From: Eutreptiella sp. 'Long Island Sound 2002'
Taxonomy: Eukaryota; Euglenozoa; Euglenophyceae; Eutreptiales; Eutreptiaceae
Assembly (NCBI GenBank): GCA_964036045.1
Contig: OZ038382.1
Location: 129,084,556 to 129,148,555 of the forward strand
Reading direction: 5' to 3'
DNA: 64,000 bases
In this document: positions 41,264-54,242 of the stretch, piece by piece
Layout of the letters: every line of letters starts with the position of its first letter
Numbering within the stretch: position 1 is the first letter of the stretch
Translations under genes and position numbers: made by a program
Notes under the pieces: generated by a model
The model's database searches: none
Told to the model about the DNA's origin: nothing
Seen by the model: the letters and a program-made list of their open reading frames with translations, nothing else

Positions 41264-41920
41264 TGGGTGGGTGGGTGTGGGTGTGGGTGAATGTGTTGCG
41301 CCTTTCTCACCAAGTGCCCCCAATGACATACAACCCTCATTCACCCACACAAGGTGCATCGCCTTCGCTCGCCCTTAAACGCTGCAAACACGATTTCTGG
41401 AGAAACAAGACTAACTCCAGCCTCTCCCTTGGAGTGCCGGTCACAACGGTCACCTTGACAAAGGCAGAGAAAAAAAAAAAGAAACAGCGGTCACTCATAC
41501 CCGGGCAAATGCAGAATTACGTTTTCTGAAGCTCCAGTTCTTCAGGCTTTGTGCACTGCCATCAATGTCCCTCGACCACACGGCAAGGGTCGTGGACCAA
41601 GAGTGCAACGAAACACGGAGAGGGTGGAGCATTAGAAGGAGGATGCGGAGAATGTCGGATCACTCCCTCTGTGTTAACAGACCCCCAAAAATTGTTAAAT
41701 GTCAACCTCGGGACAAGAAAACTCGGATTGAAAAATCACGTCTTTGTGCATCCCTACATACCTGCTTGCGATCCAAAACCTTCTTCGCCCGTTTCTCTAA
41801 CAACTCTCTTTCCAACGCTTGCATCTCTGCTTCATCGGGTGCCGTTGTTGCTAATTTGGGAGCAGGGACTTGGAACACATGCTTGCTCTTCTTTTTCGAC
41901 GAAGGCATGGATCCAAACAT
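40360..41920 (-). CDS. Three-exon gene, basic low-complexity protein
   Basis: Exons at 41920-41762, 41142-41040 and 40883-40360 join with GT-AG introns (donors AAGCAG/GTATGT and CACAAG/GTATTC; acceptors ttttgtgacag and tttttgatag), and the phases fit exactly (0, then 1). The predicted protein has about 261 residues. It has a basic N-terminus (MFGSMPSSKKKSKHVF), a coiled-coil-like segment (EAEMQALERELLEKRAKKVL), Pro/Ser/Ala-rich low complexity, and a hydrophobic C-terminal stretch (GLCIACSCLLF, GISSLVALLFVA) that could span a membrane. It ends at TGA 40360-40362. The first intron (619 bp) holds the GT microsatellite. No family recognised. Conserved splice phasing is the best evidence in this window for a host-type gene. 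Confidence 0.55.
41195..41262 (+). repeat. (GT)34 microsatellite
   Basis: Uninterrupted GT run of about 68 bp followed by G/T-rich degenerate repeats (gtgggtgtggg). It lies in intron 1 of the minus-strand gene. Confidence 0.95.
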
Positions 41921-41935
41921 GCTCTACAAATAAAG

Positions 41936-43846
41936 AACGGGCGACGTGCCTCTTACACATAACGTTGACCAAAAGCCCCGAAGCCAGGATTAAAGGTCCA
42001 ACCCTATGAGCATATTGTGGTGCCAAGTGCTGTTTGGCAGGGGCTTGTGGGGTATGCCCTATGGGGACTGAATGTGACCTGCAGAGTGCAACGCAAGGGG
42101 CACTGTGCTAACTGCAATGGACTCACTTTCTTAGGCTCAAGATTTCAAATGGCAAATGGGTTCATTGGCTTTGCTTGCTTCATGTTATGTGTACTATGCA
42201 CTATGTGTCATCAGTGGAGGGCGAGTTGGTCCTCGGGGGCACTTTTCAGCATCTCAAAGTTCTTCAGAGGGTAGGTATGGGGGGGGGGGTCACCACCTCT
42301 GTGCCGTGTCAAATTGGGAGGGAGCCCCCCCCCCCCCTCTTTGGACGCCTTGATCACTTGCACTTGCACTTGATCATGATGTATTGGAAATGCTCATCTA
42401 TTTGCTTGTCCAGCCTGTGTGTCACTGGGAGCATTACACCTGAACCAACTCACAGACAACAAATCTTATGTGACTAGACAGCCCGGAACACATGATCTAA
42501 TGCCAACACACCTGAACAATCTTATTCAATTGCCTTTATTGCTTGGGATCATCTTCACTTCGATACGTTGCATGTTGCAAGCGAACTCACCCTGTTTTGT
42601 ATTCCCCGTGTGGACCACCGCCATGCGTGAGCACCTGAGGTCACTTCATGATGGGTTTAACTTGAGGATTTCAAGGGTGCCCTGACCCGGGGGAAATCCG
42701 TTTTTTGTGATTTTTCCGCGAAACAGGGAGAGCAATTCAAGAGGCAAGGATTGTGACAAAAAATCAGTTTTGCCTTGATGAGGAGGGGGTTCCTAGGCAC
42801 ATGCTCGGCCCCGTTGAGCCACGTTCATGTACCTCCTTCGTGAAATATCCCTCCTTCATAATGAGGTCCCGCTCACTCTTGCGTGTGCAACAAGGCGGTC
42901 CCGCAAGATGAACTCTATTTAGTTTCTCTCTGGTTTTGGTCAATATCCGATACGATCGAATAGTTGTGCTATAGTAGGGCCGGGCAATATCGCCGGGTTT
43001 TGACCGGTCAATGGGCCAGGAAACGATTGATTCGAAATTAATGGTTACTTGCCCCGTTCGGAGGTAGTACGGATCGCACTCGCTACGACCTTGCGCTGGG
43101 CGGTTGAAATTCGACAGAGCCTGCATTGGAATTGAGCTTGGGCCTGAGCGCCTTTGTGGCGGTGGGGGGGGGGTACAACTGCCCACTCCCCCCGTACCAC
43201 CTTTTGCTTGCACTCACATGACTCTTGTTCACGTTTGTAGCCGTTTGATGGTCCTCTAGACGCAACGAAATGGACTATACTGCAAAAAAACAAGAAAGCG
43301 GTGTGCCCCTTGCCGTTCTCTCTTTGTCGCACCCCTTGGTGCACTAGGTAGAGTCTTCGGGGGATGGGTGGCAAAGGGCCCCAATGTATCATGTCACGGC
43401 ATAAGAGGGTACCACGGCACGATTACCTACCAAATAACCTTTCCCATGAATTGCACATTTCAGTTGGAACCTTTGTGCTTGTCGTTTTGGTGTCCCATGA
43501 TGTTCTTGCAATTGCAATGTGCGCCGTGGAACACTTATTTTTGTCATTATTTTTCTTGCATCTTTCTATGAAAGTATTTTTGTGTTTGCTTGTTCTGCTT
43601 TGAATTGCAATGTGTACTCTTAAATCCATATTCATGAGTTTGTTTGCCTCGTTGCGTCAAAATATCTTTGCTTGTCTTTGCTGTGCTTTGAATCGGACTG
43701 TGCAGTTTTGTACCGATAGTTTTTGCATCAATTTTTTCCCTCTTGTATGTATATTGTATGATCTTTGCGCAATGGCATCTAGTGATTTTTTGATCTGTGA
43801 AAGAGTGGTGGCATCGCTCCAAGCAATCAAAGGCAAGTAGCAATAA
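41936..43846. other. Region without recognised genes
   Basis: Short frames only. The segment gggccgggcaatatcgccggg near 42977-43000 is self-complementary in part. Runs of G and C occur at 42282 and 42327. No element ends paired with certainty. Confidence 0.3.
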
Positions 43847-43933
43847 CAGTAGAATCACAAGCAGCAGTAGGGCAAGCAGCAGTAGCGCAAGCAACAACAA
43901 CAGCAACAGAAGCAACAACAGCAACAGCACGGG
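43847..43933 (+). repeat. Degenerate CAG/CAA trinucleotide tract
   Basis: Imperfect run of cag, caa, gca and tag triplets (agcagcagtagggcaagcag onward). Confidence 0.75.
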
Positions 43934-44544
43934 TTGCAAGGGTGTACTGCGAAGTTTGGAAAGCGGCTAGAAGGGGTGGCCCCGGGACCTCCTTTTGCAC
44001 GTTCGCAAGCAAGCTGCGGTTAAGAAGAGAGCAGGGGGGTATTTTGGATGAGACCCGCCCACCCAACTCCAGACCCACCCGGACCCCCCCTCCCCTCTTA
44101 TTGTATATAAACCGGGTGCATCACCGGGATTGATTCTATGGGGCGCTTTTTTTATAACTCAACTTGAAGCCAAAGTACTCTCCCGGGTGAGGCATCCCAG
44201 CCCCAAAGAGTGACTGACATGCATACCAATCGGAAACTCATGAATATGCAAGTCACCCATTGATGCTATCGTGGACGCCAAAAAATGTGCGGCCCCACCT
44301 GCAGCTTGGTGTTGTGTCGTTGACTGTCGACGGGTCGCTGTTCTGCCCCGGGAAACTGTTATAAGGCGGGCCCCAGGGTTGCCCTGTCCCTACCTACCCT
44401 TGTCTTGATGCCCGATGGTGGTTTTTTTTCATTTTCATGGTTTTCTGCTCTTTTTTGCGTTTGTTATTTTTTGTTTTTTTTTCTTTCTTTGTATTTTGTC
44501 CTATGGCTTAATCGTGTTCTTGCTCTTGCTACAGCCTGGTGATG

Positions 44545-45130
44545 AATAGCGGGTGCGGCAGGCAGGGGGGGGGGGGGGGTTTCGGGGTGGGTGATCCGGA
44601 TCATTTTTGATCCAAACACTAGGCAGTGGGGAGGGGGGGGGGTTTTCGGGGGTGGTGATCCGTGGATCACTTTGGATCATTCTTGGACCATTCCGGACCA
44701 TTTTGCTTATTGCACTTTGAACTTTGTGTCAATGGTCGTGTGGACTTGTGGATCATTTTTTGCAAGTTAAATTGATGGAACAAGTGAACTTCCATTTTTG
44801 GTTCCTTTTTTTTTATGTTGCTGTGTGATACTTACATTTGGAAGATACATTTTTGGATCATTTTTTGCAACACAAATTGGTCAATCAATATGTTGTTTTG
44901 TGCGTGCTCTACGTGATACTTACATTTGGAAGTTACATTTTTGGATCATTTTTTGCAACACAAATTGGTCAATCAATATGTTGCTTTGTGCGTGCTCTAC
45001 GTGATGCTTGCTAGGCAGTGGGGGGGGGGGGGGTTTATGGGGTGGGTGATCCGTGATCCGCGGATCATTCGGTGGGGGGGGGAGGGGGGGTTTTTTGGAC
45101 CCCCGCGGATCAGTGATCCGCGGACCGCCT
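44545..45130 (+). repeat. G-run / GATCC-rich dispersed repeat
   Basis: Three blocks (44545-44605, 44620-44675, 45010-45080) share the order ctaggcagtggg, a run of 8-14 G, tttnnggggtgggtgatccg and ggatcat. Between them is an 88-bp tandem duplication. The GATCC words form several overlapping small palindromes such as tgatccgcggatca. Confidence 0.6.
44825..45000 (+). repeat. 88-bp tandem duplication
   Basis: Two units starting gtgatacttacatttggaag at 44825 and 44913, nearly identical, and the first bases of a third at 45001. Each contains ggatcattttttgcaacaca. Confidence 0.8.
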
Positions 45131-45400
45131 ACCACACCGGGCGTGCAAAACTCGAAGAGGCACACTGAAAACTCCTCCCGAACGCATGCTACTTGTTGCT
45201 GCTGTTGGTACTGCTACTGCTACGGCGTGGTGCCTACATGAAGACAAGGCGAAAAAGGGGCAACAACACACAACCAAATGAGGCTTCTGTAGACAAGGCA
45301 GGTGCCCAGCCCTCGGAATTATAAGAGGGTATAGAGCCTTAGACCCCCACCCGGACCCCCCACCCCCCTTTTGCAAGTTAATTTGTGTTAATGTGTTAAA

Positions 45401-45622
45401 GTGTGCCGAGAATGCAATATCCACATCCGGAGGTACGACAAATCCATAAAAGCACACTCTATGCCGACGTGGCTTGAAAATTTCTTAGTTGGCAAGACAA
45501 TCCGCAGCAAGGCACATGAAGTTGCACAATCTATACCTTCACGGTCGACGTTGGCATCGATTCACTTTGCACGGGTCCTAAATATGGTAACGGCGGTGAT
45601 CATGCACATGCAAGACGTATGA
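45401..45622 (+). CDS. Hypothetical small ORF
   Basis: A 73-codon frame (VCRECNIHIRRYDKSIKAHS; IPSRSTLASIHFARVLNMVT) ending TGA, with soluble-protein composition. It may be a 3' exon, since an acceptor-like ttaatgtgttaaag precedes it. No family recognised. Confidence 0.25.
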   Translation: MCRECNIHIRRYDKSIKAHSMPTWLENFLVGKTIRSKAHEVAQSIPSRSTLASIHFARVLNMVTAVIMHMQDV

Positions 45623-47314
45623 ATCCTGCGCACTAAAATTTCACAGGTTCACGGGGGGTTCATCCACATCTTATGTGGAGTGGATCATCATCATGTTGTA
45701 GATCATAATAGTGCCTTGTTCATCATCGGTAGTTACATGCGAACAAACTTTTCCTTGCGCACCACACCACCGCGTGCGCTTGGAGAAAATGGAACCCTCG
45801 TGTTTGCACGCCACAAAAAGTCACCGGATGTGCTTTGACAACTTTTCTTGGAAGAATTTGTTGATCCGCTTGCCCTTTTGGGAACAACGAGGAGCGACGA
45901 GTTTTCTTGGCATCGCTTAGCCTCTTGGGCCACACGATGCTTGCGCAAGGCCTTGTCGTGTTGCCAAGTTGACACACGTTGACACCCACGTTGACACGTT
46001 GATTTCTTGACACCCACGTTCGTTGACACCCATCGCATGGTTTCATGTTTGTGTGTTGTGTGTATTTGTCGAATGCTGCGGTCACCATGGGAGCCTGGGC
46101 CGACTAGGAGTGGCTAGCCGTGGCCACGTGCAGCCCAAAACGGTGATTGCCGGCCCCGCAACGTGAAGCCAGACCGAGCCACCGCGGCGGGCCATGGGGG
46201 CTTGGGGACAGCATTCGGTTGCCATGGGTGTTGGGCATGTAGAAATCGTGACTTTCGAGATCGCACATAGTAGGATCCGTTACTTACATATTTAGCATAC
46301 CCGGTTTAAATCCAATGGATGGGGGAGCACACGTATCGGCGTCTTCCTCATCCGAGCCATAGTCGGCAACCAACCCAAGCATTGTGGACTGTAGGTGAGG
46401 GTGAAGCAAACAAAACGTGTCGGGGTGCGTTGAACCCATAAGATGGCCAAAACAACATAATTATGCCTTGCGCATCGCCTATTTCGCTCCAAAGCGACTT
46501 TTGTGCATGCATGTCAAGCTGATATATCGCCACTTCACTTCATGCAGGAATCATTCGGTGAGTCCGCTTGTATGAAGTGGTTACGAGTCACACATGTTTG
46601 TTTGATGTGTACACAATGCTCAGCAGATGCACGTGCATTGATACTCCCCCACAACCGTCAAATTCTTCCAGCAAACACTGTGGTGCCGATGACCCAATCA
46701 TTGCTGTTTCATAGCCGTGACGCGGCGAAGACAGTCTTTGTGAGACAGAATGCGCTTGCTTCCCGTTCCCAAGGGCGGGACTTCCAAGACAAAAAATAAG
46801 ACAATGGATGATTTCGTAAGCCCGTTCATAAAGCCACAGGCTAGGGTAAGTTGCCAAATACGTGCCGACTATGGTCTGTCCTTCAGAGTCGAAATTCTCG
46901 AAGGTTTTTCAGGATTCTCTGGATTAAATGGCCCCCGGAAACCCAGGCACGTCGCTTGAGCAACCAGACCCATGTGAGGTGTGTCACCCGTGCCACGTCC
47001 TCCCCTTCTCACGTGTGTGGCAGGCTCCTGGTGAGTTTGGGCGCTAGTTGGGTGGGGGCCATTTAACCCTAATTGGAGTCAGGTGGTCAAATACCAGCCC
47101 CCCCCCCAAAAAACGCCCCCTTTTCGTGGGTATATCTTGACGGTGTGTTGACACCATGGGGTGTGAGGAGGTTGCCCGGGCGAGTTTTCACTTGGTCTTG
47201 GACACCCACTGCACCATTTCCCTTCTTGGTGGGCAACCTCCTTCCAAAGGCTCCAAGTGGCACACATAAGAACAAGGCATACAAAAGGCACAAAACGAGC
47301 AGCAAAAACACCTC
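45623..47314. other. Region with short repeats, no recognised gene
   Basis: A cluster of ttgacacccacg words lies at 45970-46030. Minus-strand frames at 45733-46038 and plus-strand frames at 46503-46960 are open but without motifs. No RNA gene seen. Confidence 0.3.
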
Positions 47315-49663
47315 TCACGGACCACTGTGCAGTACAACCTCCAGGCGCTCTCTGAGTTCTTGCTTCTTGCCTGTCACCCTTAGTTTGCCTCCAGAGGCAT
47401 TGTACTGTTTGATAGCCTGTGTTAGGACTGCTCTGGTTACCTTCCCTTGGACCGGAGGCACCAAACCCACCATTTGCAAGTGCTGCAGGAGCTGTTGGTC
47501 CATGGCAAGTTTTTCAAGTTTTGCCCTTTTGTTGGCATTCACGTGCAGCAGCTTGCCTAACATTACCTCAGAGAATCGCCTCACACTGAGCTCGGGCTTC
47601 GCAAGCCTTTCTCTACCTCTCTTCCTGTGTGCCACCAGGTCCTCAGGAGCCACTTCGTCACGGTAAGAGGACCTGTGGCACCGAACTCAGGCTGCAATTA
47701 GATGCATTCGCATGTGAGGGCATCTGTCCAAGAGCATTCTCATGTAATGAAACACAATTTCTCCCCAACGGTTGGTGCCACGGATTAAGGTGGTATCTTT
47801 ATTTCAAGGAAAGACATGAGGTGTGTTTTTACTGTCGGCTTCAGTGAGTCTACAAGAATGCGACAAATGGTTAGCTTAGTGAAATCTAACACAACGCTGC
47901 CATAAACAACACTCTTGCTGACTACAAGCTCAGGGCGAGCATCCCATTGGTTGACCAGAACCAATAGGTTTCGAAGCCATGATACCCTGTTGACGAAACA
48001 ATACCAAGTTGATGTGAAGCCTTCAGGAAAGGGCGCTCAAACTGATACGACACACCTTGGAGGACATGACATGATGGGATCTACCTGCCAGTCGAGCAAC
48101 AGGGCATCTGTGTCTGGCTTTAGGAGAGGGCGAATACAGTTGGCATACCAGAGGCTCGAATCAGCCACCACACCGAAAGTGCAGAAAGGATTGAAACTGC
48201 AGGACACCATCTTGGCCTTAGGCCGGCGAGGAGAGAGGAATCTATCGGCTTCCAGTTTTGTTGCAGACCACTCAGGATGTAGCACACCGAGCAGTCTTTT
48301 CGAAAGCCTCTTCAGGTAATGAAACACCAAGAATATAAAACCCTTCCCCGTCTTCTTTGGATGGCGGAGATAGGACATGGCAGGGTCATTTGCAAAATAT
48401 TGTACAAGAGCACGGTCAAATGTGATGTAAATGATACCAGCAATGTGGTCGTCGCAACTTTTAAATACTGTGGGCTTGTAAGGAGGTTTGGGGTCCGCCA
48501 ACAAAGCATATGCGTGTTCACGAACACGCTCTAGCAATGCAACCAAACCCTTAACATGCCCTGTATTTACACTTGTGTTATCACAGATAGCAGACATGCA
48601 CCAATAAATGGCGGTAGGTTGCACACTCAGTTCCTCTTGTCTTACGTTCAAGCGGTCCCAAAACTCTGCAACCTTTCTCAAATAAGCCTACAGCATCTTT
48701 TTCAGTGATGTCCGTTGGGTCTGCTAACTCAACCTTCTGTGTGTATACAAGATGCACTTCAAAGGCTGACCGAGAGTACCAAGTAGTTGTCCCATCACAG
48801 CCCAAAGCTACTTCCTGTACCTCTTCCAACTCTAAGCACATGGAATCAAACAAAACAGAGTCCAGTTCCATGAAAGCATGCTGTGCACTGTCAGAGTGGC
48901 ACTTCCCTCCCAACACTAAGTGGTACGAATCTGCAGCACAGTGGGCAGTGGCTCCAGAGTCTACTTGCATCTAAGCCAACTTTTTCTTGACCTCACAAGA
49001 TATGGTGCCCTTCTTAGGCCAGCAGTGGAGATCCGTCAAGGAGGCTGCATCTGCTGTACCACGAACATCTGGACCAACAGCCTCATGAACAACACCTCGT
49101 GGTGCTTCAACAAGAAGTACAGAGATTGCGCACATTTTCAGGAGGTGTGTTGGTGCAGCAGACAGGTGCTGGCGACAGGATTCACAAACCAGAAGGCTAG
49201 ACTTGTGCGACGGCTGCCTGACTGAGCAAGTGGCGAGCCTGAAAGCGAGATCTGTAGACTCAAATGTGTGCGACACTGCAAACCTCCCACACAGTTCACA
49301 CAGTGCATCAGAACTTGGTGGTGGCCTCTGTGAACTCTGGGAACTAGAAGTCATCTGAGACGAACTGCACGACTGACTGCTTGCTGACCGACTGCTTGCT
49401 GTGTCCTCGTCGAAGGTAGGTGTGCGGCGGCTACGGCGACTGATAGCAGGCAGAACACACTTCTTGTGCCAGCATGCCTCATAACACAGAGGTGGACCTG
49501 GATGCGGATTGCGAAAATGTGACTCAAGGGGAGCAGGAACAAGTGAGAAATAGGCATTCGGGGAATGCTTGCCAACCGCACAGTACTGCGTCGTCTTGCC
49601 CTTCTTTCTGTTGCCTGCGAATGTGCCCCACTGAAACTGCGCGGAACTCATTCGTGCTCCCAA
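47315..49663 (-). pseudogene. SAP-domain gene, probably multi-exon, broken or TAG-containing
   Basis: N-terminal block 49663-48971: Ser-rich linker and paired cysteines (LCELCGRF, LVCESCRQHL). It ends at a TAG (48971-48973) that is directly followed in frame by MQVDSGATAHCAADSY, a DSGA motif like that of retropepsins, running to about 48690. The frame then changes to VAEFWDRLNVRQEEL, CDNTSVNTGHVKGL and LVFHYLKRLSKRLL, ending near a strong donor (CTGGCAG/GTAGAT, 48083). The last exon (acceptor at 47673) ends with a SAP-like DNA-binding motif (LTQAIKQYNASGGKLRVTGK) and TGA 47315. SAP motifs bind AT-rich DNA. Whether the whole is one host gene or a transposon protein is unclear. Confidence 0.5.
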
Positions 49664-50640
49664 ATATGGCCTTTGTAGCCCACGTATGATATTCCCCCCT
49701 TTGAGAGATGGGGCGCATACACCAGTCTAAAATGCACAGAAATGCGAATGACTGCTTACCTATCGTCGAATGCAACAACATTAGTTCAAACCAACCACAA
49801 AATACACGTCGAAATAGACACCGCGTTACAGCCTATGTAGGGCAGAGTCTCGAAATCTTCACATTAAAGGGTATTCATCCATGGTCTCGGCACGTCTAAG
49901 AGCGAAAAGTTCAAGGTCCCATTTTAAGCCTTGAAAATGGCGCATCGCACGCGATTTCCCCTTCTGAATTGGAGGCTGCTGGGGATCGCATTCTGCAACA
50001 AATCGGTTACTGGCTTGCAGGCAAATCCTTATAAGCTGTGGGCGCCGCGCGCTGCAGCCTGATACCCACCTATCAGTAGAGGTGCTACAGGGCCGCGCGG
50101 CTTTTAGGTGCAGCCGTCGGAGGGGGTCCGGTGGAAGAAAACTAGGAAATGGCCCAATCGGCGCTGTTTGAACCGATAGTACTGGCCTGAGCCTCATTCT
50201 CAATCGATTTTTATGCTGGATTGACTTTTGAACGAGATTGTGGGACCGCTTTTCCCCGGTTTTCGGTCGAATCAAGTGAAATTACCAAATCCAGCACAGA
50301 TTCCAACAATTTTTTATGAACGACATTTATTACAATGACAATTACGCTCATGTATTCAGATTCATGGCCACTGAGCTGAAACAGAAGCGATGCCACCTTT
50401 GCGAGACGCGTGCGACGTGGTTATGCACCTTATCGGGGGAATTTTGCCGGTGACGGTATGCAGACTGCGGCCCTAGCAGACTGCGAAAGACTGCGCACGA
50501 ACAGGCGACACGCGTAACTGAGAAAACGACCGCAAATGAATTTTATGTTGTTGTTCTAATTACCGCAAGCGGTTCGAATTTCACCTTCTGGTCACTCTGT
50601 CACTTATTATTAATTACTGTCAGATGTGTGATTCGCTGTT
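49664..50640. other. Spacer upstream of TA array
   Basis: A minus-strand frame at 49859-50275 (138 codons, Pro/Arg-rich) has no recognised motif. Nothing else identified. Confidence 0.3.
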
Positions 50641-50667
50641 TTGAATGCGTTTAGCGCCGTGCGCAAA

Positions 50668-50752
50668 TCCACTCCCTCCCCCTCAATTTCAACTCCCTCC
50701 AAGTGAATATCCACTCCCTTCTACTCAATTTCTACTCCCTCCGAGTGAAATA
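50668..50752 (+). repeat. 36-40 bp tandem repeat (actccctcc)
   Basis: Units of the form ccactccctccccctcaatt, twice to three times, alternating caatttcaactccc and gtgaatatccactccc. Confidence 0.6.
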
Positions 50753-51248
<496 letters not shown>

Positions 51249-51250
<2 letters not shown>

Positions 51251-53573
51251 TAGGTAGGTAGGTAGGTGCACTCGGTTGTGGAGAGGCGCCCCTTGGTTCC
51301 CCCTGGCGTCGCCCCTGTGACGAACAGGAAGAGGCTCCGCGCGTGAAGAGGGGAGGCGGCTTACATCCCGCTAGACCTGACTGTTGGCCCCCAACAAAGC
51401 GGCCCCGGGCAACACCGGGAGGGCTGATCGCCGCCAGCGTGACGTGCTTGTCTCGCGGGGAGGGTGTGCCCCCGTGCTTGCGCACGTCCCCTCCTTTGGG
51501 CGGAACCCTAGAGGTTCACCGGACTTCCTGGCGTATCCCGTTCCCAAGGCATGCATGCATGTTCTTGGTACTAGGGTTCCGAGGCGCTTGGGTGTCGCAC
51601 GCTCCGCCTCGAGTCCCAAAGCAGCGCAGGCCTTAGGATGCAGCCTTACCCCCGGTCTCCGGATCTCGTTTGGCCGGGTCACCTGCATGGCACGGGCTGC
51701 CTCAGTGCCCGGGCTGTGGGCACTGGGTTTCCTACTGTTGTGCGGCGTTTGTGTCCCGGTCCGGGTCTCCGGTTGGGTGTGGGCTTTGTTAACCCCGCCA
51801 GTCCTGGCTGGGGTCTTGGGTGGGTGTGTTTGGGCACGGTTTGTGGTGTTGTCCCTCTAGTGTCGGCTGTCTGTGGTGTTCGTGATTGGGGTTCGGTTTC
51901 GGCCTGCTTATGGGACGTGTGTGGTTGCGTGGGCGCCCCGCTTGCCCCCTGCCGTTTCCGGTTCTGGCGTGCGGTGTGGGCGTGTGTGCTGGGCCCGGGT
52001 CTCGGCTGTGCCCAGCCCTTCTTGGCTGGGTTGTCGGGGTGTGTTTTTTGCGCTTTTTTTTTTTTGCTGGGTGTCCCTGTCCCGGGCCTTGTTGTGCCTG
52101 TCCCCCCATCCCCTTTCTTTCGGGCCGGGTTGCTGGCCCTTTTTTTTCTTTTTTTTCTTTTTTTTTCGTGGTGTGTGTCTGCTTGTTTCGGTGTCCCTTT
52201 TCCCGGTGGGCCGCTGTTCCTGGCTTGGTGTTGCCGGTTTTGGCTGGGTGGTCCCCCTGTGCCTCTTTGGGGGTCCTGTCTTCGGTGCCTTCTGCGGGGG
52301 GGTTTGGCCGCCTCTGGTGGTGTTGGCGGGCGGTTCGGTGGCTGTGGGCTGTTTTCGCGCCCCCCCCCCTCCCCCCTCTGTTTTTTTTTTGGGGGGGGGG
52401 CGGTTTTGCCTGTTCCTCCCTCTGCCTTCCCCCGGCTGGCGCACGCACTGGCCCGCATTCAGTGTTGTCTTCCGGGCTGCTGTTGTCAGTTGCGTTCTCT
52501 TTGGCCGTGTTCCGGCCCCATGGGTCGGGTGGGCTATGTACACGGTGGGCTCGGCGCCCCTTCTTGCCGGGTTAGGTCCTGGCTCTGCCGGCTGGGCGGC
52601 TGCGCCAGGCGGCTGCTTGTGGCTCTGGGTTAGGGGGCTGGGGTTGTTCGTGTCCTTTCCCCTCTGCGGTGCCGGTTTTAACCTTCTGGGTGGTCCGCCA
52701 CCGTTGTTGCCAGGCGCGCTGTGGCCCCGTGTGTGGCCTGCGGTGCTGGTGCGTGGCGTGCTGGTGCGGCGCCTTCCAGGGTGTGCAGTGGCTTGCTTCG
52801 GTTAGTCCCTCAGGTTAGGGTCAGTTGTGTCGTTGTGTGCCGCTCTGTGCCGCGTCGCGTCGCGTCGTGCTGTGGCGCGTTGTACCGTGGCGCGCTGTGG
52901 TGCGGTGTGCCGTGGTCTCGCGTTGTGCCGCGGTGGGTCAGTGGAGGTCAGCCTGGCCTGTGTCGTGGTGAGGAGTGCGGGCCGGAGTGTGGCTGGCTGG
53001 TGGCTGGGGGGTTCGGTTAGGTGTGGGTGTCTCGCTGGGTCCGTGCTGTGGGGGCTTGGGCGTGCCGCTCGGGCTTGTGGGTCTGGTAGGTCGACCGCGT
53101 GGGGGCCTGTGCCTTGGTCCCGTGTCCTCTGGGGGTGTCGGTCCCCAGTCCTGGTCGCGGTGGCCGTGCCTGCGTCCTCTTCCGGTGCCTGTGAGGTGGC
53201 CCTTGTGGCGGCCGGGGTCGTCGTCTGGCGGTGAGGGCGTGGTGGTGCGCCGTGCGGCGGCGTTCCCTGCGGCTTCCTCTGTGGGTGTGGCCCGTTCTCC
53301 CCGTGTAGGTGTGCCCTCCATTCCCCGTGTGGCTTCCGGTGGCTGGTGGGTGTGCGCTGGTGTGATCTGTACGGCGTCCGATGCTTGCTTCGGCGGTGTG
53401 TGTTGGGGGGTGCGCCCTCGGGAGTCGTGGGGCGTTTGGTGAACGTGGGGCGGTGCTGGTCCCCCCGTCGTGGTATGCCCTTCCTGAATGTGGGTCGTGG
53501 CGTTTGCTGTGGTGCCCTTTTCCTCCGTGCCTTGGTCCCCGCTCCCGCCCCTTCGTGGTTCTTGGGTGGTTTC
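51249..53573 (-). mobile_element. LINE copy 2, 3' part
   Basis: Starts with five taggt units (the LINE tail) then gtgcactcgg and matches 6441-8763 throughout with moderate divergence and indels. At 53573 the match is broken in the middle of a conserved word by an LTR element and resumes at 60444. It contains only the 3' region and the very end of the third ORF lies beyond the break. Confidence 0.9.
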
Positions 53574-54242
53574 TGTAATAAGTTGGGGCATTTGGGCCTC
53601 TCAGAAGCTTTCTGGAGGAACTCTACAAGACCTCATAGAGCTTCAAGATACTAAGATACTAGGATATTTACTCATATTTGGCTCATATTTCAAGCCTATA
53701 GCTTACTGCTAGAGTCTACTGCTCTTAGGTACACCACGCAGAGCAGAGATCTAGATTACATTGGTAGCCATACATGAATAATCACATTCCATATGCTTAT
53801 AATGTGATTTAATCATGTTTTATGCCATTTTAGAAGGTTCTAATGTATTAGAAGCTATTTTGAAGCTATTTAGAAGCTTCAGAAGGCCTGTCGCGATTGT
53901 CGGCGCCTGCTGTCGCCGACGGCAATTTACGTGATATTGACAAAGCCTGTGACAAGATAGACTACTCAGAAAGTTGTTAAAATATAGGTTTTATTGCCTT
54001 TTTAATGAGATTTTAATGCTACATTAATTTTCCTGTTATTTAGGCATGTGAACCCGTATTACTGGACCAGCCAGTTGGTCCAGCTTGATATTCGTCAAGA
54101 TCTTTGTCTTCTTGCTGTTGCCTGTGTCCTGTACTTGCCAACAAGATCAATTGTAATGGAGAACATTGGAAACAATTTGATTTTTAAGTGCAAGACAAGG
54201 AAAATGGGTTTTCTATATGCACCCAAGCACAAGCATATGACA
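53574..54242 (+). repeat. 5' LTR
   Basis: Begins tgtaataagttggggcat, ends aagcatatgaca. It has 9 bp (ctt/gctgtt region near 54105) absent from the 3' LTR. Confidence 0.92.

Noticed and set aside
42282-42345. Possible hAT-type ends near ccctgacccggggg and gggtgccctga (about 42670)
   Set aside because: I could not find a matching inverted partner with flanking duplication.
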